Part shown: positions 24,496-33,889 of the stretch, one piece after another
Numbering within the stretch: the stretch's first letter is position 1
Layout of the letters: each line of letters starts with the position of its first letter
Source of the DNA: Sphingomonas aerophila
GTDB taxonomy: Bacteria; Pseudomonadota; Alphaproteobacteria; Sphingomonadales; Sphingomonadaceae
DNA length: 64,000 nt
Assembly (NCBI RefSeq): GCF_014199305.1
Contig: NZ_JACIJK010000004.1
Span: 1 to 64,000 of the forward strand
Direction of reading: 5' to 3'
Notes under the pieces: model-generated
Database searches by the model: none
What the model was told of the DNA's origin: nothing
What the model saw: the letters and a program-made list of their open reading frames with translations, nothing else
Position numbers and translations under genes: made by a program

Positions 24496-26256
24496 TCAGC
24501 TAGTCGGGCGAACGGCTTTAGCCTGTTGCCATGCTTCCAGCACCGGAGCTGCCTCCCCGTTCAAGAGCAAGTGCAAGGAACCGCTCCCGTCAGCGGTGGC
24601 CCTGACGCCTGGCGCGGAAGAAAGAGTGTCGCGCACCTTTTGCGAAACCCCTTCCAGGACGAGGCGCCTTCCACGGGCGAGGGCCCCGTCCGGAGCAGCG
24701 GCCCCAAGTGCTTGAACCAGGAGGCCAAGCTCGTCATCGTACCGAATTGGCAAGGTAGCTCTGTCCGGAACCGCTCTTGATGGCGAGAAAGGGGCGACAG
24801 ACGTCTCGGCCCCGGTCATCTGCCTCATCGCCGCTGCCAGTTGGTCAGCTTCTGGCCCGACCACCACCTGTACGCGTCCACGGCCCAGGTTGAGCGTCCC
24901 TCGCGCGCCAAGGCTTGTGAGGCCCTGCGCATCGACCAGCTCTGCGTCGTGAAGAACGAGGCGCAAACGGGTCGTACAAGCATCCAGCTCCGCAATATTG
25001 GCCGCTCCTCCCAGTGCAGCCACGAAGCGGCCGGGCCGTGCGTCTGACGCTGTGCTGGCGTCATCGGCACTGGCAGCTGCCACCGCTTCGCGGCCCGGTG
25101 TCATGAGATTGAACCGCCGAATGGCCCAGCGAAAGGCTGTGTAGTAGATTCCGGAATAGGCAAGTCCCACCGGCAGCAGCAGCAGGGGCCGGGTCGCCAG
25201 GCCGAAGTTCAGCACATAATCAAGCAGGCCAGCCGAGAAGCCGAACCCGAGCTTCACACCCAAGGCGTTCATCAGCATCATCGCCACCCCGGTCAGCACG
25301 GCATGCACCGCGAACAGGAGGGGCGCCAAGAAGATGAATGTGAACTCGATCGGCTCCGTCACGCCCGTCAGGAATGCGGTGAGAGCAAGGCTGAGGTACA
25401 ATCCCGCCACGCCCTGCCGCCGCTCGGGAGGGGCCGCACGGTACATGGCGAAGCAAGCGGCGGGCAGTCCGAACATCATGACCGGGAAGAAGCCCGCCAT
25501 GAACGCTCCCGCGGTGGGATCGCCCGCAAAGAAGCGTTTCAGATCGCCTGTCGCGCCGTGAAAATCACCGACTAGGAACCACGCCAGGTTGTTGATGATG
25601 TGGTGCAGGCCCGTGATCAGCAGCAGGCGGTTCGCCAGGCCGTAGAAAAACAGCCCGAGCGGCCCCGCTGCGACCACCCAGTGGCTCAGCCCGTCTACCA
25701 GCGCCTCGAACACCGGAAAGCCGACCCCAAAGGCGAGGGCAAGCGCCACGCCAGCGACGCCGGATACGATCGGCACGAAGCGTCGACCCCCGAAGAAACC
25801 TAGCGACGCAGGCAGCTGGATAGCGTGGAAACGATTATAGAGTGCGCCCGCAATTACCCCGGACAGGATGCCGGCGGGCACGGACAGTTTGGCGATCTCC
25901 TTCGCCTTCCAGGCGGCCAGGGCGATGTCGCGATAGACGGGGTCGGTGGCAGCGACGGTACCGGGAGGAATGGCTAGGAGCGGCTTCGCGCCCTCGGTTG
26001 CGACGAGGTAGCAGACGATGCCGGCAAGGCTGGCTGCGCCATGGTTCTCCCGCGCCAGCCCGACCGCAACACCGGCAGCGAACAGCAATCCCAGATTGTC
26101 GAAGATCGCCTGTCCCGCCGCGGCCACGAAAGAGATGGCGAGCAGGTCGGGCTGCCCCAGGCGCAGCAGCAGCGCGGCTACGGGCAGCACGGCGATGGGG
26201 AGCATCAGGGCGCGGCCGAGTGGTTGCAGCCGTTCAAGCGCGCCACGGCCGATCAT
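24496..26256 (-). CDS. nagE: PTS N-acetylglucosamine permease, EIICB
   Basis: 586 residues from the ATG at 26256, with GGAGG seven bases upstream and a four-base overlap with the preceding gene. The N-terminal EIIC domain (about 1-375) has ten or so membrane helices, with GLHHIINNLAWFLVGDFHGA and LTGVTEPIEFTFIFLAPLLF, the sugar-binding signatures of the glucose/GlcNAc EIIC group. The EIIB domain starts at about 405 with LGGAANIAELDACTTRLRLV, whose Cys is the phosphorylation site. A second, partial EIIB-like repeat seems to follow at the C-terminus (PDGALARGRRLVLEGVSQKV) without a clear Cys, which is unusual. It imports GlcNAc and phosphorylates it with the EIIA-HPr-EI protein encoded just upstream. 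Confidence 0.92.
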   Translation of the reverse strand: MIGRGALERLQPLGRALMLPIAVLPVAALLLRLGQPDLLAISFVAAAGQAIFDNLGLLFAAGVAVGLARENHGAASLAGIVCYLVATEGAKPLLAIPPGTVAATDPVYRDIALAAWKAKEIAKLSVPAGILSGVIAGALYNRFHAIQLPASLGFFGGRRFVPIVSGVAGVALALAFGVGFPVFEALVDGLSHWVVAAGPLGLFFYGLANRLLLITGLHHIINNLAWFLVGDFHGATGDLKRFFAGDPTAGAFMAGFFPVMMFGLPAACFAMYRAAPPERRQGVAGLYLSLALTAFLTGVTEPIEFTFIFLAPLLFAVHAVLTGVAMMLMNALGVKLGFGFSAGLLDYVLNFGLATRPLLLLPVGLAYSGIYYTAFRWAIRRFNLMTPGREAVAAASADDASTASDARPGRFVAALGGAANIAELDACTTRLRLVLHDAELVDAQGLTSLGARGTLNLGRGRVQVVVGPEADQLAAAMRQMTGAETSVAPFSPSRAVPDRATLPIRYDDELGLLVQALGAAAPDGALARGRRLVLEGVSQKVRDTLSSAPGVRATADGSGSLHLLLNGEAAPVLEAWQQAKAVRPTS

Positions 26257-28670
26257 GCCTGTTCCTCCAGCAATGCCCGAACCTCCGCGGCAGATGTTGC
26301 CGCGAGTGCTCGTGCCGCCAGCGCACGTGCGGCGGCGATCGTGACCGCACGTATCGCCGCCTTCACCTCCGGAACGATTGCAGGGACGGCTGACAGCTCC
26401 GTAATGCCAAGCCCGACGAGCAACGGCGCGACGCGGGGGTCGGAGCCGAGGGAGCCGCACACGCCCACCCACCGGCCATGCCGTCCCGCGCCCTCGACGG
26501 TCCGTGCAATCAGCCGAAGCACCGCCGGATGCAGCGCGTCGACCATCGCAGCAACGCCCGCATTGCCGCGATCGGCGGCCAATGTGTATTGCGTCAGGTC
26601 GTTCGTGCCGATCGAAAGGAAATCGACCTTGGCGGCAAGGTGGTCCGCGATCATCGCTGCGGCGGGCGTCTCGACCATTATGCCGAGCTGGACCGGATCC
26701 GTCCGCCCGATCGCGAGCGTTGCCCGGTTGAGCGACGCACGCACCCCCTCGACTTCACCGATGTCGGCGATCATGGGCAGCATGATGCGGCACTGCGCGC
26801 CCGGCACCCCGGCGAGGATCGCGCGCAATTGCGTTTCGAGCAGGTCGGGCCTCGCTAGCGATAGGCGCACGCCGCGCTGGCCAAGTGCCGGGTTTTCCTC
26901 CGGCCGGCTGTGCAGGTAAGGGACTGGCTTGTCGCCGCCAATGTCCAGGGTGCGTATGATCAAGGGCCGCTCGTCGAGCGTGGTAGCGATGGCCGCGTAA
27001 AGCGCCTGCTGCTCTGCCTCCGTTGGCGCCTCGGCACGATCGAGGAACAGGAACTCGGTCCGTAGCAGCCCGCATCCTTCCGCCCCGGCGCGCACGGCTG
27101 CGGCGGCATCGTCCACGGAACCCAGGTTCGCGAACACTTCGATCCGGGTACCGTCGGCAGTAGTGCAGGGCTGTTGCGCCGCACGGAGCGCCCCCGTGCG
27201 GGCTTCGCGTCGGCTGGCGATCACGACACTCGCCGCGTCCAGCGCCGATGCGTCCGGGTTTACCGTCAGACGGCAGTTCTCGGCATCGAGGATAGCCGGA
27301 TCGCCATCCGCTATATGCAGCACGCCCGGTCCTGCCGCGACGAGCATCGGAATGCCGGCAGCGGCCGCGAGCACAGCCACGTGCGCTGTCGGGCCGCCGG
27401 CCGCGGTGCAGATGCCCTCCAGATTGGTGAGGTTGAGCCCCAAAAACTGTGAGGGGAGCAGGTCGGGGGCGATGAGAATGGTGTTCGGCTCGATCACCGG
27501 GGCGCGCATTGGGCGGCCGGTCAGATGGCCTAGCAACTGCGCCTCTACGTCCTCCAGATCCGCGACGCGTTCGGCCAGCAGGACGTCTCCCGTCCCGCGT
27601 AGCGAGGCCGAGGCGCGTTTCGTCGCGTTGCGCCAGGCCCATCCCGCGCTCTTGCCCTCCGAAATGAAGCGGCTCGCCGACGCCTGCAGGTCAGGGTCGC
27701 TCAGGATCATGCGGTGCGCCTGCGCCAGATCGTCAGTGCCAAGGCTGGCCCCGGTCGCCCTGATCGCATTCTGGAGCGCCGCAATCTCTGCTTCGACCCC
27801 GGCGCCCTGTTCCGCAACGTCGATGGTGGCAGGGCGAAACTGGCACACACGACCGATGGCAATGCCCGGAACCGCGCAAACCGGCCCGCTGCGGGCGAGA
27901 GGAGGGGGGGGAAGTCCGTCACCGGAGTCGCCGAAGCGCTCCGACGCGAACTGCTCCAGTGCGTCGAGCGCGGCGTCGGCGTCAGGTCCCGACGCGGCTA
28001 CATGCACCTGTGCGCCCTGCGCCGCGCCGAGGGCCAGCAGCGCGACGATGCTCCGAGCATTCGCTTGCTTGTCCTCGTGCGTCAGCCTCACGGTCGCAGA
28101 AAAGGGGGTGAGCAGTTGAACGATGCGGGCTGCCGGGCGCGCATGAAGGCCATGGGGGGCCATAACGGTGATAACCCGGCTGGCTTCGATGACGACGGCT
28201 TCTGTGTCCGATGCGCCGCTCGCCGCCACCTCTGCCACGGGATCGCCGGCGGCGACCAGTCGGCCGGGGTTGATGATCCTTACCGACCCGCCGTTCGCGG
28301 CCACCACGGGCGTGATCAGGTCCCTGGCATCGCGCGCGACCTGGTCGAGATCGAACTCGATCAGCGATTGTCCACGGCACACGTGCTCACCCGAAGTCAC
28401 GAGCGAGGAGAAGCCACGGCCACCAAGGGCTATTGTTTCCAGGCCGATATGGAGCAGGATCTCGGCGCCATTCTCCAGCCGCAGCGTGATCGCGTGGGCG
28501 CTGGTGGGGACCGACACGACCTCGCCATCAGCAGGCGCGCGGAGCACGCCTTCCGTCGGATCGATCGCGAACCCGTCACCCATCATGCGCTCGGCAAAGA
28601 CCGCATCGGGCACCTCGTCCAGCGGCCCCAGCCAACCGGCGAAGGGGGCGTGCAGGGTGATCCCCGTCAT
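26253..28670 (-). CDS. nagF: EIIA(Glc)-HPr-EI fusion, multiphosphoryl transfer protein
   Basis: 805 residues joining three PTS phosphocarriers. EIIA occupies about 1-150, with the active-site pair His59 (TSAHAITL) and His74 (ILLHIGLETIAL). HPr occupies about 165-250, with phospho-site His176 in APHGLHARPAARIVQ. EI fills about 270-805, with its phospho-His in GGPTAHVAVLAAAAGIPML and the PEP-binding signatures EFLFLDRAEAPTE and DFLSIGTNDLTQYTLA. It carries phosphate from PEP to the EIICB partner encoded next. The ATG overlaps the hexosaminidase stop by four bases (ATGA) with no good Shine-Dalgarno, so translation is probably coupled. Pseudomonas NagF has the same domain order. Confidence 0.95.
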   Translation of the reverse strand: MTGITLHAPFAGWLGPLDEVPDAVFAERMMGDGFAIDPTEGVLRAPADGEVVSVPTSAHAITLRLENGAEILLHIGLETIALGGRGFSSLVTSGEHVCRGQSLIEFDLDQVARDARDLITPVVAANGGSVRIINPGRLVAAGDPVAEVAASGASDTEAVVIEASRVITVMAPHGLHARPAARIVQLLTPFSATVRLTHEDKQANARSIVALLALGAAQGAQVHVAASGPDADAALDALEQFASERFGDSGDGLPPPPLARSGPVCAVPGIAIGRVCQFRPATIDVAEQGAGVEAEIAALQNAIRATGASLGTDDLAQAHRMILSDPDLQASASRFISEGKSAGWAWRNATKRASASLRGTGDVLLAERVADLEDVEAQLLGHLTGRPMRAPVIEPNTILIAPDLLPSQFLGLNLTNLEGICTAAGGPTAHVAVLAAAAGIPMLVAAGPGVLHIADGDPAILDAENCRLTVNPDASALDAASVVIASRREARTGALRAAQQPCTTADGTRIEVFANLGSVDDAAAAVRAGAEGCGLLRTEFLFLDRAEAPTEAEQQALYAAIATTLDERPLIIRTLDIGGDKPVPYLHSRPEENPALGQRGVRLSLARPDLLETQLRAILAGVPGAQCRIMLPMIADIGEVEGVRASLNRATLAIGRTDPVQLGIMVETPAAAMIADHLAAKVDFLSIGTNDLTQYTLAADRGNAGVAAMVDALHPAVLRLIARTVEGAGRHGRWVGVCGSLGSDPRVAPLLVGLGITELSAVPAIVPEVKAAIRAVTIAAARALAARALAATSAAEVRALLEEQA

Positions 28671-30901
28671 GGGAGCAGCGCGACCCGCTCGATCGCCCAG
28701 AGCGGATCCACGCCGCGGGCCGTGTAGGTGAAGCAAAGGTGGGCTGTACCAGTTGATCTAGGCAGGGGAGCCGTCAGGCGTGTCACCCCGGGTCGGTTCG
28801 CCGCCGGCGCGAGCGGCAGGCTGGCGATCAACTTGCCATCGCACCCGCCGCTGCGAACCTGGAACTCGCCCGCAGGCGTGGCGGGTGCGCGAAAGTGGAT
28901 CTTTTCGCGGTCGGCGCCGACCTGAAAGTTGAATGGGATTTGACCGACGTCGATCGCCACCGAGCGTGCGACTGCCACCGGCGCCCTGTCCCACCGCCAA
29001 CATGGGTTGAACACGTCAAGCAGGAAACGCGCGCGCGGGCCCTGGGCGGGGTAGTCGTCCTCCAGGTCCAGCGCTACTCCGTCGCTGCACAGGGTAAGCT
29101 CATGGCTCGTGCGGCTGAGCAGGGCGGCTTCGTCAAGCTGCTGCGTGTAAGCGCCGGGCAGGCGGCGGTCGTCGATAAAGCTCGCAGCGCGCAGTTGCTG
29201 GCCAGCGCGCACGCTGACGGCGCTGCCATAGAGAGGCGACGCCAGGCCCGGCGCTGAGCCGTCCAGCGTGTAGTGGATCGGCAGCCCGGATTGGGTGCTG
29301 AGCGTCGCTAGAGCGCTGACGGCATCCCGCGTATCGAGTGCCACCGTGACCGCCCAGGCGCTAGTAGCGGCCTTGAGCCCAAAAGGCCGCAGCCTGTCGA
29401 TCTGCGGCAGGAGTTGGCGTGAGAAGCCGGCCACGTCGCGCTTGGCAGCGGGCGCCCAGCCGATCTCCGCAATTGCCATCGCGCGGGGGAACATCATCCA
29501 GGCAGCGCGCTGGTCCGTCCGGACATGCTCGGTCCAGAGGTTCGCCTGCAGGCCCAAAATATGTCGTTGCTCGTCGGCACTGAGGGAGCCCGGAATGGGA
29601 TCAAAGGCGAGGATGTCGGCAAGCGTGATCAGCCGGCCGCGCCCGGGCGGCTCCGCAGGGCCGGTTCCCTGGCGATTGTCGATGTACAGTGTTGGTGCGG
29701 GACTGAGCACAGCGTCATGGCCGGCCCTTGCCGCCTTGATCGCGCCGTCGACGCCGCGCCACGACGTGACCGCCGCATCGGCCGGGACACCGCCGTCGAG
29801 AATCTCGTCCCAGCCGATCAGCCGGCGACCATGCGCGGCCAGAAAGCGTCCGACCCGCGCGGTGAACCAGCCCTGGAGTGCGTCCTCATCCTTCAACCCG
29901 AGCGCCTTGATCTGAGCCTGAATCTTGGGCGACGCGAGCCACTGTTCCTTGGTTGCCTCATCGCCGCCGATATGAATGTCATGGCTGGGGAACAGGCGCA
30001 TGACCTCGGTCAGCACCGTTTCGAGAAAGCGGAAGGTTCCCTCGTCGGTGTTGTAGAGCCAGGGGAAGACACCGTAATCGGACTCGGCACCGGGCGGGAT
30101 CGGCACACCCATGCCCAGCTCTGGATAGGCGCGGATCGCCGCAAGGGCGTGCCCGGGCATCTCGATCTCCGGCACGATCGTGATGCCGCGGTCCGCGGCA
30201 TAGGCAACCAGGTCACGGATCTGCTCGGGCCTATAAAAGCCGCCTTCCAGCGGAAGCGGTGGAGCACCGGGGGCGGTCGCGCCGCGCCGCCAGGCGGAGA
30301 TGCTCGTCAGCTTGGGATAGGCTGGAACCGGCAGTCGCCAGCCTTGGTCATCCACCAAATGCCAGTGCAGCCGATTGAGCTTGTTGGCCGCCATCCACCC
30401 GATCAGGTTGCGCACATACTCGGGCGATTGCATGTGCCGCGCGCTGTCGAGCATCAGGCCCCGCCAGCGAAACCGGGGGTGATCGTCGATGGTCACTCCT
30501 GCAACGCGGTGATCCGCACCGGCGCTCGCCAGCTGCCACAGCGTAACCGCGCCGTAGAAGAGCCCGGCATTGTCGGAAGCGGTGATCGTGGCGCCCCCCG
30601 GGCCGGTCTCAAGCCGGTAACCCTCCGCAGGCATACCAGGCCGGCGAAGGAATCGGACCGCCGTCCCTGTTGCGCTTGCGCGCACGGTGGCGACGCGTAC
30701 GCCCCCGACCGCCATCAGCTCGGCAAATCGCGCGGCCGCGTTCCGCTCGCCCGCGTCGCGCGCGACCACCACGCTCCCGGGCGTCAGGACGAACCCAGCG
30801 CCGGTGGTCCGCATGGCCGCAGGTGTCGGCAGCAGAGCCGGCGCCTGGGCCGCAGCCGGGGAAGCGGCCAGGAGGGCCAGCCACGCAATCAGTCCACGCA
30901 T
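28667..30901 (-). CDS. beta-N-acetylhexosaminidase, GH20 family
   Basis: 744 residues from the ATG at 30901, beginning with a Sec signal (MRGLIAWLALLAASPAAAQA). A GH20b-type domain (about 25-140) precedes the catalytic barrel (about 145-500), which opens with FRWRGLMLDSARHMQSPEYV. The catalytic Asp-Glu pair is in DIHIGGDEATKEQW. The Glu polarises substrate-assisted attack by the acetamido group, as known for the family. The C-terminal part (about 520-744) is beta-rich and may bind carbohydrate. It should release GlcNAc from chitooligosaccharides in the periplasm, after uptake by the TonB receptor encoded 38 bases upstream. The ribosome site is weak. Confidence 0.95.
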   Translation of the reverse strand: MRGLIAWLALLAASPAAAQAPALLPTPAAMRTTGAGFVLTPGSVVVARDAGERNAAARFAELMAVGGVRVATVRASATGTAVRFLRRPGMPAEGYRLETGPGGATITASDNAGLFYGAVTLWQLASAGADHRVAGVTIDDHPRFRWRGLMLDSARHMQSPEYVRNLIGWMAANKLNRLHWHLVDDQGWRLPVPAYPKLTSISAWRRGATAPGAPPLPLEGGFYRPEQIRDLVAYAADRGITIVPEIEMPGHALAAIRAYPELGMGVPIPPGAESDYGVFPWLYNTDEGTFRFLETVLTEVMRLFPSHDIHIGGDEATKEQWLASPKIQAQIKALGLKDEDALQGWFTARVGRFLAAHGRRLIGWDEILDGGVPADAAVTSWRGVDGAIKAARAGHDAVLSPAPTLYIDNRQGTGPAEPPGRGRLITLADILAFDPIPGSLSADEQRHILGLQANLWTEHVRTDQRAAWMMFPRAMAIAEIGWAPAAKRDVAGFSRQLLPQIDRLRPFGLKAATSAWAVTVALDTRDAVSALATLSTQSGLPIHYTLDGSAPGLASPLYGSAVSVRAGQQLRAASFIDDRRLPGAYTQQLDEAALLSRTSHELTLCSDGVALDLEDDYPAQGPRARFLLDVFNPCWRWDRAPVAVARSVAIDVGQIPFNFQVGADREKIHFRAPATPAGEFQVRSGGCDGKLIASLPLAPAANRPGVTRLTAPLPRSTGTAHLCFTYTARGVDPLWAIERVALLP

Positions 30902-30939
30902 GGCACTATCTTGCCGGTCTCGCTCGCGATGGGAAAGGG

Positions 30940-33699
30940 TCAGAACTTCACCCGAATGCCTGCGAAGAAGATGCGGCCATTGTCGTAGCGCGCGCGGAAT
31001 CGAGTTTCCGTGCCGGCATATTGCAGAATTTTGGTGTTGGTCAGGTTCACCGCATCCGCTGTTAATGACAGATAGTCCGTGATCTTCAGGTTGGCCGAGG
31101 CGTCGAGCGAGTCGGTTGATCCCTGGTTCAGCGGCGATGCGCGGTCGATGTTGATGAAGAAGGCCGAGCGGTAATTGTATGACGCACGCAGACTGAGCCA
31201 GTCGTTCTCGAAGTAGCCGGTCAGATTCAGCGAGTGCTTGGAGTTGCCGGGGATCGGGTCGCCACTGTCCGACTTTGCGTCGGAATAGGTGTAGTTCACG
31301 ACGGCACCAAAGGGCCCCCAGATGCGCCGCGACGCTTGTAGCTCCACGCCAAAGTTGCTTCCGCCCGATCCGTTCGAACGGCGGTTGATGTCGAACAAGC
31401 AATTGTACAGCTGCTGACCCGCATTGACGAGCGAACAGCGGGCGAGGTTCGGTGTACCCGTCTGGACCGGGAAGATCTCCTGGTCGGTGCGGTTCACGAT
31501 GTAGCTCGCGATGTTCTTGTAATAGAGCGCGGCGGCGAAAATCGTTTCGCGATCCGGGTACCATTCCAGGCTGGCGTTATAGTCGTCCGACTCATAGCGC
31601 TGGACGTTGGGGTCACCGCCGTCGCCCGTCAGCGAGCCTGGGTTCAGGCTGACGCGGGGTACGATGTCGGTATAGTCCGGCCGAGCAATCGAGCGGCCCG
31701 CCCCTAGGCGGAAGATCAGCTGTTGGGTCAGGTCAAACCAGACGTTCACGGCGGGCAAGAAGTCCGTGTATTCGCGCTTGACCGTGATCGGCAGATAGGT
31801 GCCGAACGGGTTGTCGATTGCGCCAGGCGTCGCCGCCGGCACACCCAGCTGGTTCCCGCGTGATGTCTGCTCGGTGTGGATCATGCGCAGGCCGATATTG
31901 GCGTGAAAGCCCTGGACCTGCGGCTCGCCGACCTTGACCATGATGTAGCCGCCATAGGTCTTCTCGTTGATCGAGTAGTTCTCGGGCGGGTTCAGGACGT
32001 GGGCGCGGGTCTCGGCCGGCTGGCCGTTCAGGATGCTTTGCAGCTTGCCAGTGTCCACGTTGAAGTAGTTGGTCAGCGTGCCCGGCAGGGCCAGGTTGCT
32101 TAGGAAGTCGTCGGGCAAGGAGCCGCCGGCGAAGTCGACAGACTGGCACGGGCGCCCGGCGCAACCGGTGGAAACCAGGGGCAGGTAGAAACCGCCATAG
32201 GTGGTCGCCCAGAAATACGCGTTACGATCATGGTCGGTGTACTTGCCACCCACCTTGATGGACGAGATCGGGCCGCCGACCGGCTGCTCGAAGTCGACAT
32301 AGGCGTACTTCTCCTTATCGGTGTTGCCGACTTGGTGAAGCGAAGAAAAGTCGAAGTTCAGATTGTTCGGAACAGTCGGATCAGCGCCGGTGAAGCTGAC
32401 CTGCGGAACGCGCCCGGTGATGTCGAATGTGAAGCTGCCAGCGGCGCCCCCTTCGTAGAAGGGCTGATTTGCAGTCTTGCCCCGTGCGCGCGTCAGCCCT
32501 CCCTTGAGGTGAAGCACCCCGTCGCCTTCGAAGGTGTAGGTCAGGTCGAGGTCGCCAGACCATGTTTCCGCAAACGCATCGCGATAGATCGCGTCATAGA
32601 CGATCGCGCGGTCGGTGCGGTTGCCATTTGCGTCGACGGCTGGCCTGGATGTCACCGTTCCCTTCACCACCGTGTCGTCGACAATGGTCGCGTTGGTGAC
32701 CGTGCCACCGCCACCCAGAGCGTTCGATCCCCACGCCATGAAGTTCTGGTTGAAGTTTGACGCGTTGAAGCGCGAATAAAGGCCGGTCGCGACGATCTCA
32801 AGGTTGTCCGACGGCTTGAACTGGAGTTCGACATTGCCGCCATAGCGCTCACGCTCCTGCTGGAAGAGCGCCGAGCCGATCAGCGACGGGATTTGCGCAC
32901 CCCCGACATTGGCTGGTCCTGCCTGATAGCCCAGCACCTCGGCACCGTCGCGGCGGATACGACGCTTTTGGTACACGCCTCCAACCAGGACGCCGAACGT
33001 TCCGGCGTCGTTCTTCCAGCTGATCAGTCCCGAGCCCTGCGGATCAAACTTGTCCGACCGCTCCGAATAGACCGCCTGGGCAGCGGCGTTGATCGACCAG
33101 CGCGGCAGGTCGAGCGGATGTCGGGTATGGACGTTGATGGCGCCACCAATGCCTCCTTCCTCCACATCGGCCTGGGGCGACTTGTAGACGTCCAGCTGCC
33201 CGACGATCTCGGCTGGCAGGGTCAGGTAATTGAAGGAGCGGGTTGCGGCCTGCTGGTCCAGGATGAACCAGTCCGCTGTCGCGATGCCGTGGCCGTTGAC
33301 CAACGTCTTGGTCAGGTTGGGGGCGGTACCACGGAGTGACACTCGCTCCCCCTCGCCGAACTCGCGGTTGATGACGATGCCGGGCACGCGCTGAAGCGCT
33401 TCGGCCACGTTCTTGTCGGGGAACTTGCCGATGTCCTCGGCCGAGATGATGTCCGCGATAACGGAGGACTGGCGCTTGGCCTCGATCGACGCCTCAAGCG
33501 ATGCGCGGATGCCGGTCACGACCACGTCGTCCTGGCCCGCGGCCTCGCCGGTGCTGCCATTGTCACTGGGCGCGGGCTTGATCGTGCCGGATGGCGCGGT
33601 GTCGGTGGGAGTGTTGGGCGTCGTTTGCGCGTGGGCGGCGGTGGCTGCCAAAACGGCTGCCGTGCTGACCGAAGCGGCGAGGAAAAGGCGTCTGACCAC
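30940..33699 (-). CDS. TonB-dependent receptor for chitooligosaccharides (predicted)
   Basis: 919 residues. The best start is GTG 33699, six bases after GGGGGAG; the ATG at 33714 lies before that site. The signal peptide is VVRRLFLAASVSTAAVLAAT, ending AAHAQ. A TonB-box-like DDVVVTGIRASLEASIEAKR precedes the plug (about 60-190; IGKFPDKNVAEALQRVPGIV, VSLRGTAPNLTKTLVNG). The remainder is a 22-strand-type barrel ending in aromatic FAGIRVKF. This layout is the large Xanthomonas/Caulobacter carbohydrate receptor subfamily. As first gene of the hexosaminidase-PTS operon and opposite the GntR regulator, it likely imports chitin oligomers. The substrate is inference from context. Confidence 0.93.
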   Translation of the reverse strand: MVRRLFLAASVSTAAVLAATAAHAQTTPNTPTDTAPSGTIKPAPSDNGSTGEAAGQDDVVVTGIRASLEASIEAKRQSSVIADIISAEDIGKFPDKNVAEALQRVPGIVINREFGEGERVSLRGTAPNLTKTLVNGHGIATADWFILDQQAATRSFNYLTLPAEIVGQLDVYKSPQADVEEGGIGGAINVHTRHPLDLPRWSINAAAQAVYSERSDKFDPQGSGLISWKNDAGTFGVLVGGVYQKRRIRRDGAEVLGYQAGPANVGGAQIPSLIGSALFQQERERYGGNVELQFKPSDNLEIVATGLYSRFNASNFNQNFMAWGSNALGGGGTVTNATIVDDTVVKGTVTSRPAVDANGNRTDRAIVYDAIYRDAFAETWSGDLDLTYTFEGDGVLHLKGGLTRARGKTANQPFYEGGAAGSFTFDITGRVPQVSFTGADPTVPNNLNFDFSSLHQVGNTDKEKYAYVDFEQPVGGPISSIKVGGKYTDHDRNAYFWATTYGGFYLPLVSTGCAGRPCQSVDFAGGSLPDDFLSNLALPGTLTNYFNVDTGKLQSILNGQPAETRAHVLNPPENYSINEKTYGGYIMVKVGEPQVQGFHANIGLRMIHTEQTSRGNQLGVPAATPGAIDNPFGTYLPITVKREYTDFLPAVNVWFDLTQQLIFRLGAGRSIARPDYTDIVPRVSLNPGSLTGDGGDPNVQRYESDDYNASLEWYPDRETIFAAALYYKNIASYIVNRTDQEIFPVQTGTPNLARCSLVNAGQQLYNCLFDINRRSNGSGGSNFGVELQASRRIWGPFGAVVNYTYSDAKSDSGDPIPGNSKHSLNLTGYFENDWLSLRASYNYRSAFFINIDRASPLNQGSTDSLDASANLKITDYLSLTADAVNLTNTKILQYAGTETRFRARYDNGRIFFAGIRVKF

Positions 33700-33756
33700 G
33701 TTGCACTCCCCCATTATGTACGGCTGCACCGGGCGGCTAATTACCGTACCAGTGAC

Positions 33757-33773
33757 ATACCAATTCCGATACC
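33757..33773 (-). promoter_or_regulatory. candidate nag operator, receptor side
   Basis: Read on the minus strand, this is GGTATCGGAATTGGTAT, upstream of the TonB receptor gene. Its core CGGAATTGGT (33759-33768) recurs on the plus strand at 33855-33864, in front of the divergent GntR gene. Another related half-site, TGGTACGGTAATT, lies next to it at 33741-33753. Repeats placed before both divergent promoters are good candidates for binding by the GntR regulator. Confidence 0.45.
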
Positions 33774-33850
33774 ATCTTGCTGAACACGGGCATCGTCAAG
33801 CATCTTTTTTACGGGATCGGGAGCTTGCTCTCCCGGTCGCTCTTGGCAGT

Positions 33851-33869
33851 GGTACGGAATTGGTTCTAC
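33851..33869 (+). promoter_or_regulatory. candidate nag operator, regulator side
   Basis: GGTACGGAATTGGTTCTAC, 21 bases before the GntR start codon, shares CGGAATTGGT exactly with the site on the receptor side in opposite orientation. Its place so close to the start codon fits autorepression. Confidence 0.45.
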
Positions 33870-33889
33870 ATAGGCCTGGAGGGGAATGG

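Noticed and set aside
24489..24510. 7-bp hairpin CGCCCGA/TCGGGCG over the nagE stop codon
   Set aside because: Short, overlaps coding sequence and has no T-run; not convincing as a terminator.
29525..30988. 487-codon forward frame opposite the hexosaminidase
   Set aside because: Antisense to a clear GH20 gene with intact catalytic motifs; composition not protein-like.
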